From assembly GCA_039105265.1 (NCBI GenBank), contig JAPFFF010000044.1:1054001-1118000 (forward strand): DNA of 64,000 bases. Direction: 5' to 3'. The position numbers and the translations under genes were made by a program. The notes under the pieces were generated by a model. That model made no database searches. It was not told the origin of the DNA and saw only the letters and a list, made by a program, of their open reading frames with translations. This document shows positions 41,163-50,266 of the stretch, one piece after another. Numbering within the stretch: position 1 is the first letter of the stretch; the number at the start of each line of letters is the position of its first letter. The stretch comes from Tritrichomonas musculus (taxonomy: Eukaryota; Parabasalia; Tritrichomonadida; Tritrichomonadidae).

Positions 41163-41561
41163 CTAGTATTTTTGTTCTTGTTGCAGAATATCATTCACAA
41201 CTTTCACAACAGAATTTACAGTATTTTTGATTTCCTCTATCTTTGTTTTCATGTTTGCAATATCAGCTTTTACAGACTCAATTGCAATTTCCCATAGTTG
41301 CTGCTGTTCATCTTCTTTCTGTTGAATTTTCTTCAAACAAATTTCTCCTGTGAGAGTCTTTCCTTTTCCTGAACCACAATTTTTCTTCGTGATTCTATAT
41401 ACACTTCCATCAGGCAACTCGATCTTGAAAAGTTTATTCAAAATACAAGTTGTCTTTCCTTCCAATTTTTCTTTATTCTTCTGATAATACAAATCAAATT
41501 CTTCTAGAGAGTGAAATAATTTTACATCATCACGAATTTCGTTTAATATTTGTACCGACAT
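41163..41561 (-). CDS. Coiled-coil protein with N-terminal globular domain (C)
   Basis: The ATG at 41561 (MSVQILNEIRDDVKLFHSLEEF) is preferred over the frame to 41615. The product is 132 residues. A folded N-terminal half has LPDGSVYRITKKNCGSGKG (about 50-68), and a long heptad helix (about 90-130, IANMKTKIEEIKNTVNSVVKVVNDIL) would form an oligomer. Its place beside the capsid genes suits a minor structural protein or assembly factor. No counterpart is visible in the remaining part of B. Confidence 0.55.
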   Translation of the reverse strand: MSVQILNEIRDDVKLFHSLEEFDLYYQKNKEKLEGKTTCILNKLFKIELPDGSVYRITKKNCGSGKGKTLTGEICLKKIQQKEDEQQQLWEIAIESVKADIANMKTKIEEIKNTVNSVVKVVNDILQQEQKY

Positions 41562-41601
41562 TTGTTTTCTCACAAAAATATATATACATATACATCTATT
41601 T

Positions 41602-41856
41602 TTATTTAACTTCATCTATGATAGACTTTCCAATCTTTCCAAATTTGTCAGCATAATTCAGACCTTTGTCAATAGTATCTACAATTCCATTTACTCCAGG
41701 TATGAACTCTAAAGCGGGCTTAACTTTATCAAAAATCTTCTTTCCTGTGTCTATGACTTTAGGTATAGATTTAATAGCCTTTGTTGCTAGATCTTTTATT
41801 TTTCCTCCAACATTCTTCACAGCATTTTTAAGTTTCTTCCAAATCCCAGCTGCCAT
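41602..41856 (-). CDS. Amphipathic Gly/Lys-rich minor virion protein (pVI/pX-like candidate)
   Basis: The product is 84 residues. It begins MAAGIWKKLKNAVKNVGGKI, a strongly amphipathic basic helix, followed by alternating Lys/hydrophobic segments and a GVNGIVDTIDKGLN stretch. Such short amphipathic proteins next to the capsid gene resemble the membrane-active minor capsid proteins of adenovirus-like and Polinton-type elements. It is divergent from the MCP gene, with starts 45 bp apart. The assignment rests on composition and position. Confidence 0.5.
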   Translation of the reverse strand: MAAGIWKKLKNAVKNVGGKIKDLATKAIKSIPKVIDTGKKIFDKVKPALEFIPGVNGIVDTIDKGLNYADKFGKIGKSIIDEVK

Positions 41857-41900
41857 TTTGATTTCTTTTTCAGTAAATATCTAGTTTTGTTCGCTATCAA

Positions 41901-43874
41901 ATGTTATACAGAAACGAGCGAGCTCACAATTATAAAATAGAAGCTGGAAACGTACTTCAGACTTTTGAACAAATGAGATCTATGATTAATAAAAATGATG
42001 GTACTAGATCTTTTTCCTTTAGGACTGTTGACTGTCACGATCAACCTGCACCCTTTCACCAAGGACAATATTCTCAAATTTCTCTTACTCACCCAGATCA
42101 TTTTATAAGTGATGTTGACAAAGGTTTTTTAACTTTTCATGTCAAACTTGATTTGCAGCTCAATACTGATCTCAGCAAACTACAGCAGATAGATGATCCA
42201 AACAACTTTTATAAATTATTTGTAGGACTCAAATCTTCAAATCAGATTTTTGATAGACTTGAAATTTTACATAATAATGTCAATGTCGGATATCAGCAAA
42301 ATGAGTGTGTGCGAGAAGGTTTTCTCTATTCTGCAGTTAAGCCAGAAACAGAAAAGAAGCGAAGAAGATTTGTTCACAGCCTATGGGAAAATGTAGCTTC
42401 ATACTCACAAACAGTAGCAGGAACATATGTCAATCTCAACAATTTCAAAGAAAATGGTAAAACTTCTGTTGATTTCGATCTTAATGTTCCTTTTGATGAT
42501 CTTCTTGCACTTCAGGCTTTTGATTTATTTCCAAATGGTATCATAGGAGATCTTTCCATAAGATTCCAAGTTACTCCTGCAGGTTTGGTTTGGGCTGCTA
42601 TAGATCCTTACACTGTTGCCGAAACAAAAGCTTTTCTCGAAGATAATGAAAGTGTAAGTACCGAGGAACTTGATAAACTTAAACAAATTACGGTTCATGG
42701 TCATCTCAAACATCAATTTACACAAATTGGAAATGAAGCTGTGATTCCAGGTCCTGGCCAGAAACCTGATCCTGAACCTGAACCTGAAAAAACCAAATAT
42801 CAATTAAAATATGAATTAAGAGACAAATACACGCCAGCTTCAACAAATATTCCGGTAGATGATCTTCTTGAAACTTTCACATTTTTATTCAGCTATACTG
42901 ATGAAGAATTTACAGAGTTAGGAATAACTAAAACAGAAGATAATAAAGAAATATGTAAAGCTCATTATATTAAACAGCATGGTAGTATACCTTCATCGAA
43001 ACACCCAGCTGGTAACGTTTCTATTAATTTTGTATCTAAAACTGAAGCTAATAAATTATTAAGTTCACATTATATATCACAGTCTGCTACCCTCACTGTA
43101 AACAGAATGACAATTACCTTATGTAAGTCTAACATGCAGGGATTTGGCGTATGTGAGTCTACTAGGCACGGTATAGAAGAAATACTGTCAAAGGGAATCA
43201 TAATTCCATCGCAGAAAGTAGATTATCATTCTTTTCCAATAGCGCCAGCAGCAAATGGAATTAAGTCTACTCTCAATATTCCTCTTATAAATGTTACTAC
43301 ACTTTCTATCATGTTTCCTAAACATCATAATGATCTTACAGTTTTTGAAAATCCTGTTTATTCAAATTGCTATTTGAATATTGGTGGTAAGAATTTTCCT
43401 GATGAAAATGTTTCTACTATAGGTGCAAGGTTCTTTGAAAATCAACTTACAGCAGGAGACTTAGACGCTATTACACTACAGTGTACAAAAGAATTTGAAG
43501 ATAGTATGACTATGCCAAAGAACTCTGCTGATGGTACTCGTTATAAAAATACTCTCAGTGATGCTAGTAGTTTTGTTTTCAACATTCAAGCTGAAAGAAG
43601 TAGTGCCGGTTATTGTTTCGACGCTATTGACTCAGGTTTAGGAAATTGCCAGATTCAAATTCAAGGACAACCTTTATTTACTGGAGTTAATGATACTTAC
43701 TACAATGTTATTGAACCTTCTGGCAACATCGTTCATCCGTGCCCCGTTCAACTTTGGTTGACAAGAGACACCTATTTCCTTATGAATCTCGACGGACTTG
43801 TTTACATTGATGATCAAAGTCCCCACCAAATTCACAAGTTCAGAGTAAGTAAATTCAAAAATAATAGTATTTAA
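41901..43874 (+). CDS. Major capsid protein, double jelly-roll type (element C)
   Basis: The product is 657 residues. The N-terminal jelly roll includes FYKLFVGLKSSNQIFDRLEI and the NVGYQQNE segment that parallels the A capsid's TIYTQNFGCEE. A Pro/Glu repeat hinge (PDPEPEPEKTK) and an insert of about 110 residues follow (about 290-395). The second jelly roll (about 395-650) has MTITLCKSNMQGFGVCES, MFPKHHNDLTVFENPVYSN and LNIGGKNFPDENVS. The last 260 residues match the B fragment at 62783 at high identity. Intact frame. Would form the capsid lattice. Confidence 0.85.
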   Translation: MLYRNERAHNYKIEAGNVLQTFEQMRSMINKNDGTRSFSFRTVDCHDQPAPFHQGQYSQISLTHPDHFISDVDKGFLTFHVKLDLQLNTDLSKLQQIDDPNNFYKLFVGLKSSNQIFDRLEILHNNVNVGYQQNECVREGFLYSAVKPETEKKRRRFVHSLWENVASYSQTVAGTYVNLNNFKENGKTSVDFDLNVPFDDLLALQAFDLFPNGIIGDLSIRFQVTPAGLVWAAIDPYTVAETKAFLEDNESVSTEELDKLKQITVHGHLKHQFTQIGNEAVIPGPGQKPDPEPEPEKTKYQLKYELRDKYTPASTNIPVDDLLETFTFLFSYTDEEFTELGITKTEDNKEICKAHYIKQHGSIPSSKHPAGNVSINFVSKTEANKLLSSHYISQSATLTVNRMTITLCKSNMQGFGVCESTRHGIEEILSKGIIIPSQKVDYHSFPIAPAANGIKSTLNIPLINVTTLSIMFPKHHNDLTVFENPVYSNCYLNIGGKNFPDENVSTIGARFFENQLTAGDLDAITLQCTKEFEDSMTMPKNSADGTRYKNTLSDASSFVFNIQAERSSAGYCFDAIDSGLGNCQIQIQGQPLFTGVNDTYYNVIEPSGNIVHPCPVQLWLTRDTYFLMNLDGLVYIDDQSPHQIHKFRVSKFKNNSI

Positions 43875-43912
43875 ATATTTTAATTATATTTTATTTTTGA
43901 TTTACACAAATT

Positions 43913-44487
43913 ATGGAAACTGAAAATATTGCAGAATTTGTTCCTCTTGTCGACCATGATGATTATGAAATTCTATCAACATTTCCTTTCACGATAAGAC
44001 GCAAAGATAATCATCATGAAGTAAAGCAGAGCATATAATAACGAAGGATATCCTTGCAACTTAGCTTTAAATCAAAAACAATATAAAAAGCACAGACTTA
44101 TAGCTCATACAATTTATACACAATGATGATCCTGAACACAAAACAGAAGTTGATCATATTAATCATGATCGTGCTGACTATCATCTTGAGAATCTTAGAT
44201 GGTGTACAAAAATCAAAATCAGATGAATAAATTATCTAACAGAAAATATCATATACATATCTTAAACTATTCCTGATGATTCTCTTAAGGTTACAGACTA
44301 TAATGAACATACATTTGAAGACTATTACTATTATGAAAACAATTTCTACTTTTATAACGGTATTGATTATCGTAAGTTACATGTAAATGAACCAAAGAGA
44401 GGGGGAAAATATGTAAACATAATGAACACAAATGGCCAAAGAAAGTTAGAATATACTTTTCCAAATTTAAGAAAATGTATGATCTAG
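43913..44487 (+). pseudogene. NUMOD4-HNH endonuclease remnant (C)
   Basis: It starts METENIAEFVPLVDHDDYEIL, the family N-terminus, but the frame is lost after DNHHEVK at about 44030. Coding resemblance continues in other frames: KHRLIA at about 44090, the HNH core around VDHINHDRADYHLENLRW at 44150-44205, and the C-terminal part to TAG at 44485. At least two or three small indels are needed to explain it. It occupies the capsid-integrase gap, the same place as the intact 62108 gene in B. Confidence 0.8.
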
Positions 44488-44536
44488 ACTAAATTATGTC
44501 TCGATCGGATCTCGACTCGAATCAAAAAACTTTTCC

Positions 44537-44599
44537 TTATTTTTGTTTTCCCTCCGGTGACCCGAAATTCCCGGTGACCTAGATTATTTTTGTTTTCCC
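44537..44599 (+). repeat. 47-bp duplication in the integrase leader
   Basis: TTATTTTTGTTTTCCC occurs at 44537-44552 and 44584-44599, and CCGGTGACC at 44554-44562 and 44571-44579. The promoter-like T tract of the integrase gene is thereby doubled. Confidence 0.65.
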
Positions 44600-44642
44600 C
44601 ACTCAACCTTAACTCACAATATTGTTTTCATTAAAAACTCTC

Positions 44643-45779
44643 ATGTTAAAATACCCATTTAGTAGTAAGTACAAGTATTTTGAATTTCACAACATCCCCA
44701 AAGAACCATATGTACAAGATTATAGACTTAAATCCTGTGCCCAGTATATGAAACCTAATTTTAGTAACGAACCTGGTTGCTGGGAAGTAGATTTAATGTT
44801 TGTGAAGAACACTATTTACCTTGTCATGATTAACGTTAATACAAGATTCTTGATAGTAGAGCCAATAGGAAATCGAAAAGCAGGAACGTTATCAGAGGAA
44901 ATTGTAAATATTATTGTGAAATATGATGTAAATATTGTTACTATCAAGTGTGATGGAGAGAAAAGTTTGCTTGCTGTGAAGAATGATATTATTGCTCTTA
45001 GGTTAGAAGATGATTCTGTTTCATTTGTTCCTGCAATTCACAATATTGTTCGTGAAAGTAACTTGAGAGGTAAGGATAAAATACTAGAGGAAATTATTAA
45101 CAATCATAACACAGGAATACTAAAGAAAATATTGCCAACATACAATGACGAATTTGATGTAAATTCTATTAAATCTTGGTCAGTATACAGAATAAAATTT
45201 GTAGTAAATTCTTCTCCATTTGCTCTCGCCCATAAGACTGTAGACTCTGTAATACGAACTTTACGAAATTCTTTTGGTGCAAACGACACAAAAATAGCAA
45301 ACAACAATTTTATGCAGCAAATGGTACTCTACTATAATAATACTCCTCATAGATCCTTAAGACTAAGAAACTACAATTATACTGACGAAGATGAAACAGA
45401 AGTAAAGTTACCAGGAAAATATATTTACTATACACCTGCACAAATGCAAAATAATACTGACCTTGAATGGAGATATATAAGAATGATGAGAAGTAAATTA
45501 CAGGAAATACAGCAGAAACAGAAGCACAAAGGTCTACTAACATACAAGAAAGGAAATATAATTCTTGTTCATGTTGATTATGGCAAGACTGAAAAGAAAT
45601 TTGATAAACGTAGAAGAGTCTTTAATGAAATTGCAACTTTCTTAGCATACTCTAATGGTAATGTCATTTGTAAACTTCAAAATAATAAAATAGCACAAGT
45701 TCCTATTGCATATACCAAGAAAGTTGCTGATAACTATGATAAACTTGGTACAGATTATAAATTGTACTTTGGTTTGTAA
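44643..45779 (+). CDS. Retrovirus-like (rve-type) integrase, element C
   Basis: The ATG at 44643 (MLKYPFSSKYKYF) is used, because upstream extension would need TTG. The product is 378 residues. Catalytic core: first Asp in WEVDLMFVKN (about residue 48), second in IKCDGEKS (about 104). A third acidic position lies in HKTVDSVIRTLRN (about 205), where Asp stands in place of the usual Glu. YYNNTPHRSLRL follows, typical of Maverick and retroviral integrases. The C-terminal SH3-like domain begins at KGNIILVHVDYGKT (about 309). No N-terminal HHCC zinc motif is seen. It would insert the element with a 6-bp stagger. Confidence 0.85.
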   Translation: MLKYPFSSKYKYFEFHNIPKEPYVQDYRLKSCAQYMKPNFSNEPGCWEVDLMFVKNTIYLVMINVNTRFLIVEPIGNRKAGTLSEEIVNIIVKYDVNIVTIKCDGEKSLLAVKNDIIALRLEDDSVSFVPAIHNIVRESNLRGKDKILEEIINNHNTGILKKILPTYNDEFDVNSIKSWSVYRIKFVVNSSPFALAHKTVDSVIRTLRNSFGANDTKIANNNFMQQMVLYYNNTPHRSLRLRNYNYTDEDETEVKLPGKYIYYTPAQMQNNTDLEWRYIRMMRSKLQEIQQKQKHKGLLTYKKGNIILVHVDYGKTEKKFDKRRRVFNEIATFLAYSNGNVICKLQNNKIAQVPIAYTKKVADNYDKLGTDYKLYFGL

Positions 45780-45782
45780 TAA

Positions 45783-46112
45783 ATGCCAAAACAATATTTC
45801 CATACACAAGATAAAGATTTTCAGCTTCCTCTAGAATTTGTAAGCAGCAGAAACAAAAGGTATATCGTAGTTCAGTATGTAGGTGCAATTGTGAAAGATA
45901 CTCTTGTTGGAGATTTGATGGTGCACAGTAATATAGTTCAGCAATATGGTTACTGTGATAATTTTATAATGTTGGCCAACAGAAGACAAACCAAATATAG
46001 AAAATATTTGTTTCTTGGACATGAACGAAATTACAAAATCTGGTTCACAGATCTTTACGGAAATGATATTGTACCTTCTGCATTCATACTAAGTTGTCTT
46101 CTTATTTATTAG
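45783..46112 (+). CDS. Conserved small protein after integrase (C), capsid-like strand pattern
   Basis: The product is 109 residues, 3 bases after the integrase stop. It is highly similar to 60595 in B (YIVVQY.GA.V; VGDLMVHS.IV; FIMLANRRQTKYRKY; WFTD..GN.I.P..FI.SCLLIY). The all-beta pattern and the ending FTD-x2-GN...F-x-L resemble the last strands of small jelly-roll minor capsid proteins. A penton-type role is possible but unproven. Strong conservation between a decayed and an intact element shows it is a genuine gene. Confidence 0.6.
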   Translation: MPKQYFHTQDKDFQLPLEFVSSRNKRYIVVQYVGAIVKDTLVGDLMVHSNIVQQYGYCDNFIMLANRRQTKYRKYLFLGHERNYKIWFTDLYGNDIVPSAFILSCLLIY

Positions 46113-46114
46113 AA

Positions 46115-47371
46115 ATGTCTGTCAGACCAGGAAAAGAAATAGTATGTGATGATGTAAATTATTCTACACTCGCTGTTAGTACAAAAGGATATGTGATATA
46201 CGCCTTTCCAATAAAATATGAATTACCAAAAATGTGCTTGAGCAAAGGACAAGCTGTAATAGACACATATCCATGCTACTATATCAAACTTGAAGAAGAC
46301 TATTTTCCAACAATAATTCTTGTTATACGTTTTATTTGTGGAAGGGAGGTTGTTGTTCTAATGAAAGATAGAGATATAGATTATAGTAAATCAAGATTAT
46401 TATATGCTTTTAATCTTGATTCTTTCAAACCAAAGTTTGCAGAAATAAAAGTTGTAAGTAAATTAACAGAGTCAAGTGAGTTCATATACCCTTTCAAACT
46501 TGATCCTGATTGTGATGATGAAATTAAAGAAAAGTATGTAAGCCAACTTTCACAAAAAGTTGATCAAATTCACCCAGAAATCTTACCAAAAAATTATTCT
46601 CAAAAACACTGGTATAATTTTTGCTGTTACCAGGATAATAGAGCTCGTACACAAGAACCTCCAACATTTCCTTGTTTATCTCCACAAGAGAGAGCAGAAC
46701 TTAAAGAAAAACGAAGATTAGAGAAAGAAGAACAAGAAAAACAAATGAAAAAGGCTGAACAAAAGAAAAAGAAAAAAGAAGCTGAATATCATAAAAAGAG
46801 ACAAGAAGAAATAAGAAAATTCAATGAAGCTCCTAAGCTCGATATTCAAACTGGAAAAATAATATACAACAAACCTTATGATCTTGTTGGTGAGGGTAGG
46901 TACAAAGCTATAATATATAAGAGACAGAATGCTAATGTAAATACAAATTTACATGACTTTCCAACAGAAAAAACAGAACTTGATATTGATCCAAATGAAT
47001 CTTTAATATTTGACAATCATCCTTATCAACAGAGGCTAGCATTACCTCTATATCACGCACGTTCGACTCAAGTACCAAAACCCCCAAAACCCCCAGTACC
47101 AAAAAAGACAGTTGGTAAGAAAAAAGAAATTATACCAAAATCTACAAAGCTTGTTAGAGATAGAATAAGAAGAGCACATAATGAAGAAAAGAAAGTTTAT
47201 CCTAGTGATAGTGATAGTGATAGTGAGCCTGTGGAAATTCAATATGGCTATCTTGTTATGGATGATGATAAACCAGCACCAGCACCGAAACCCCAACAAC
47301 AACCAAGCTCCGGCCGAGCCTACGCGAAGGCCCAACAACAACAACAACAACCAAGCTCAGGAAAGCTTTAG
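46115..47371 (+). CDS. Structured N-terminus plus low-complexity tail, unknown (C)
   Basis: The ATG at 46115 (MSVRPGKEIVCDDVNYS) overlaps nothing and lies 2 bases after the previous stop. The product is 418 residues. Residues 1-150 look folded and beta-rich. A Lys/Glu coiled helix (about 195-240) and a Pro/Gln/Ser-rich tail follow. The tail contains a GC-rich insert (GGCCGAGCCTACGCGA, 47312-47327) within CAA repeats. After the stop, another frame stays open from about 47345 to 47541 and encodes an acidic/basic tail, so the original protein may have been longer and lost its frame in the repeat. Position equals the split B gene. Confidence 0.55.
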   Translation: MSVRPGKEIVCDDVNYSTLAVSTKGYVIYAFPIKYELPKMCLSKGQAVIDTYPCYYIKLEEDYFPTIILVIRFICGREVVVLMKDRDIDYSKSRLLYAFNLDSFKPKFAEIKVVSKLTESSEFIYPFKLDPDCDDEIKEKYVSQLSQKVDQIHPEILPKNYSQKHWYNFCCYQDNRARTQEPPTFPCLSPQERAELKEKRRLEKEEQEKQMKKAEQKKKKKEAEYHKKRQEEIRKFNEAPKLDIQTGKIIYNKPYDLVGEGRYKAIIYKRQNANVNTNLHDFPTEKTELDIDPNESLIFDNHPYQQRLALPLYHARSTQVPKPPKPPVPKKTVGKKKEIIPKSTKLVRDRIRRAHNEEKKVYPSDSDSDSEPVEIQYGYLVMDDDKPAPAPKPQQQPSSGRAYAKAQQQQQQPSSGKL

Positions 47372-47571
47372 CGAGTCCACCACAAAGCTCGAGCTTCCCA
47401 CCACCAAATTTAAATAAAACATATACTGCAAGTATGAGAATTGTAAAAGATGAGGACCGAGCTGAACCTAAAAGAAGACAAACCAAAAATAAAAAAGTTC
47501 TATCTCCATCTGAAATCGACGATTCTATTTTAAATATTTAAGCTTCATCTTCATCATCATTATCATTATCG

Positions 47572-50261
47572 TCACTTGAAAGAGCAAGTTTTGATATCAT
47601 AGTGATGAACTTCACTCTTACGTTCTATTTGTTGTTTCTTGTACTGGTCTTTATAATTTGCGTATCCACTACCACTACCATAAAGTTTATCTACAATAGC
47701 TGTTAGACGTTTTGTATAGAAATCTTTGTTTTCTTTAATTTCTTTTGGTGCTGCAGACAAAACTTGTTCTTGTATAAGTTCCTGTATAGCTTCTTGTCCA
47801 GGTTTCTCACCTAACATGAGTATTTCTGCAAAAACCAATAGGAATAATCTTTCTAGAATTCTAATGAAAGCAGCATGAGTTTTATTACTCTTTTCAAGAT
47901 TTTCTACTTGAATTTCTCCTGTCTTGATATCTATGATAGGATTTATATAATCTGATCCTATTTTTACGGTTTTCGGTCCTGCTCTTTCATTATAAGCTGC
48001 TTTGTGATCTCGTTTGTAATTTACCCAAGCAGGGTAAGTTAATTTTTTACCGTTAAATTCTTTTGCTTCTACTTCACGTTTGACACCAAGATCAACAACA
48101 ATAATGTACATAGCATTTGATAAACCTAGATAATTTAGAAGCCTGATTACAGATTTGTATTTTGGATAAGCTACATCCCAAAAGAACTTCCAGATATGAG
48201 AGAAAATAGATGCCCAGTATGAGCTAGGAGACAGTCTTTTGCTTATTCTTGGTTTTCCTAAACCTAATTTCGTATAATGATCTGTATATTTTTGCATTTC
48301 TTCTGTTTCTTTAAGTTTATATTCACCTTTGGCCCAATCAACGTTGTCGATAGACTTTTCAAATTGTGCTGCTAGCCAAACATTAAATGGAGTTTCTTTT
48401 CTAGCTTCACGTGATCTGAATTGTGATTTCCATACTTTCTTATATGGACTAGCACGAACAATCTTATATCCGTTAATAATTCTTGGTACTCCACGTTTAT
48501 CTACAAGTACAATATCATCAACTAAATCTCCATTCAAATCTGTAATATTAACTCCGTTAGGATCTTTTGTGTTTGGTGGAAGAAGCCTGTAGCGAGGTTG
48601 TCCAGAATCATCTACATGATTATAAGCATATTCTTGTGCTAAATCTCGTGTAGCTGCATTCGGTATATACTTTATACGGAAATTACCATTGATGATGATA
48701 TCTAATAATTGTTGATTGTAAAAGGAAACATCCCCGTCTCCTGATAATTTTGCTATTTTGAAATAACTTTTGAGTTTATCTGGTATATCTTTTACATCTC
48801 TATTTTTTCTTTGACCTACAGTTCTTTTAGGTTTCTTCAACAAATCTTCTGTAAAATCCTTATCTGGCATATAAGTATTTTCACGATTAAATTCACCATA
48901 AGGTTTAAATCTTTTAGCAGCGCTATCATCAAACCTTATTTCTTGGTCTTCTAACTTTTTTCCTCCTTTACGTTTAAGTGAATCTCTATAGGATTCTATA
49001 GATGAATTTAGATTGTTAAGTTCATCATCATTATCAATTTCATCATCATCACTATATACTATAACTTCCTCTCGTGACATGGTTTTAGGTTCTAAAAAAT
49101 ATTCATTTTCATTGTCATCGCTATTCATATTGTAAAAGATTTCTCGATCTCCGTTCTCGGAAATATACTTTAATAAATTTTGGAGTTGCTCTTTATTCTT
49201 AGGTTCTGTAGTAGAATCAAAAATGTTTGTCTCACGAATAGCAGCATGCAACTGTAAAACAAGATTTCTTACTCTGGTATCAGAATCATCTTTTGGAGAG
49301 CAAGCACGATTGTAATAACTATAGAGATTCTCTTCTGTGAAATTTTCATTTAACAAACCAAATTTACGAAGCTGTGCAGCATCTACAGCAGAAGATTTAT
49401 TATATGAGTTTACTAACCTTTCTTTTTCTTCATTACTCATGTTTTGTAAGTTTTGTTTGTCAATTTCAGCAAGCTTGCTCACAGTTTCTATATTTGTTTG
49501 TCTTCTTTGATTTTCGAATTTCATCAAATCTTCCACAAGCCCAGCAATCTTGTCAGAGTTTCTATTATTAGAATCAATATTCTTTGTCAAAGTTTCTACA
49601 AGAGACCTAATTTGCTTTGTATCCTTTTTGTTGAATAAAGGATATTTATCAGGATCATCTGCAATTCTGTAGTATAACAAAAGTGAGTCTGCAACATCAT
49701 TTTCAAGTACAATTATATTAGTAAGCGTAGATAAATCTTCATTATATCTGTTTCTGTAATAATGTTTATCAATTCCGCTCAGGCCGAGCCTAAGCGAGGT
49801 CAATTCGGGTTCTTCTTCCTCTTCTATTTTAAGTTCAGCAGTATCATCAGCTCGGTCCTCTGTCCCTCGCAGATTCTCATCAACAATATTAATTAGGGGA
49901 GGTTTCTTTTGTTTGGTTTTGTTAGGAATATTAAGTTTTAATATGATGTAGGTTTCACATATGAAGATATATCTTGAAAATATTTTGCTTTTGACTCTAA
50001 TATTTTTGCTAAATCAGCTTTCTGGCGTTGACTCCCTTTAGGTCTAGTTTTGTAAAAAGTCAACATTTCTTGTAGTTTATCTTGGGCATCTTTTACATAA
50101 TTTTTAGAATTGTTGGTAATTTCTATGATATTTCGAAGAATAATTTCTTTATTTGTGTCAGTCACACTAGTCCAGTTTACATACATAAACACTAGCATAT
50201 TTCTATAGTCTTTATTTTTTACTTGGCTCTTGATAATTTCTTCATCTATGTCGAACATCAT
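47572..50261 (-). pseudogene. DLNGD-motif large protein of C, in two frames
   Basis: The main frame (to 49803 and open upstream to about 50000) lacks any in-frame ATG. The preceding frame 49938-50261 (107 residues, MMFDIDEEIIKSQ) supplies an N-terminus like that of the B gene at 35016. A single shift near 49940-50000 would join them. Core motifs: IIINGNFRIKYIPNAATRD, ITDLNGDLVDDIVLVDKRGVP, IINGYKIVRASPYKKVW, then a helical C-terminus with KKEIK-type repeats. The start region contains a GC-rich hairpin (49776-49796). It could be a real frameshift, an error, or two genes with a non-ATG start. Confidence 0.6.
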
Positions 50262-50266
50262 TTATT

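Noticed and set aside
46094-46114. Extension of the 46115 gene to 46094, and of the integrase to 44622
   Set aside because: Both need TTG as start. An ATG follows seven codons later in each case.
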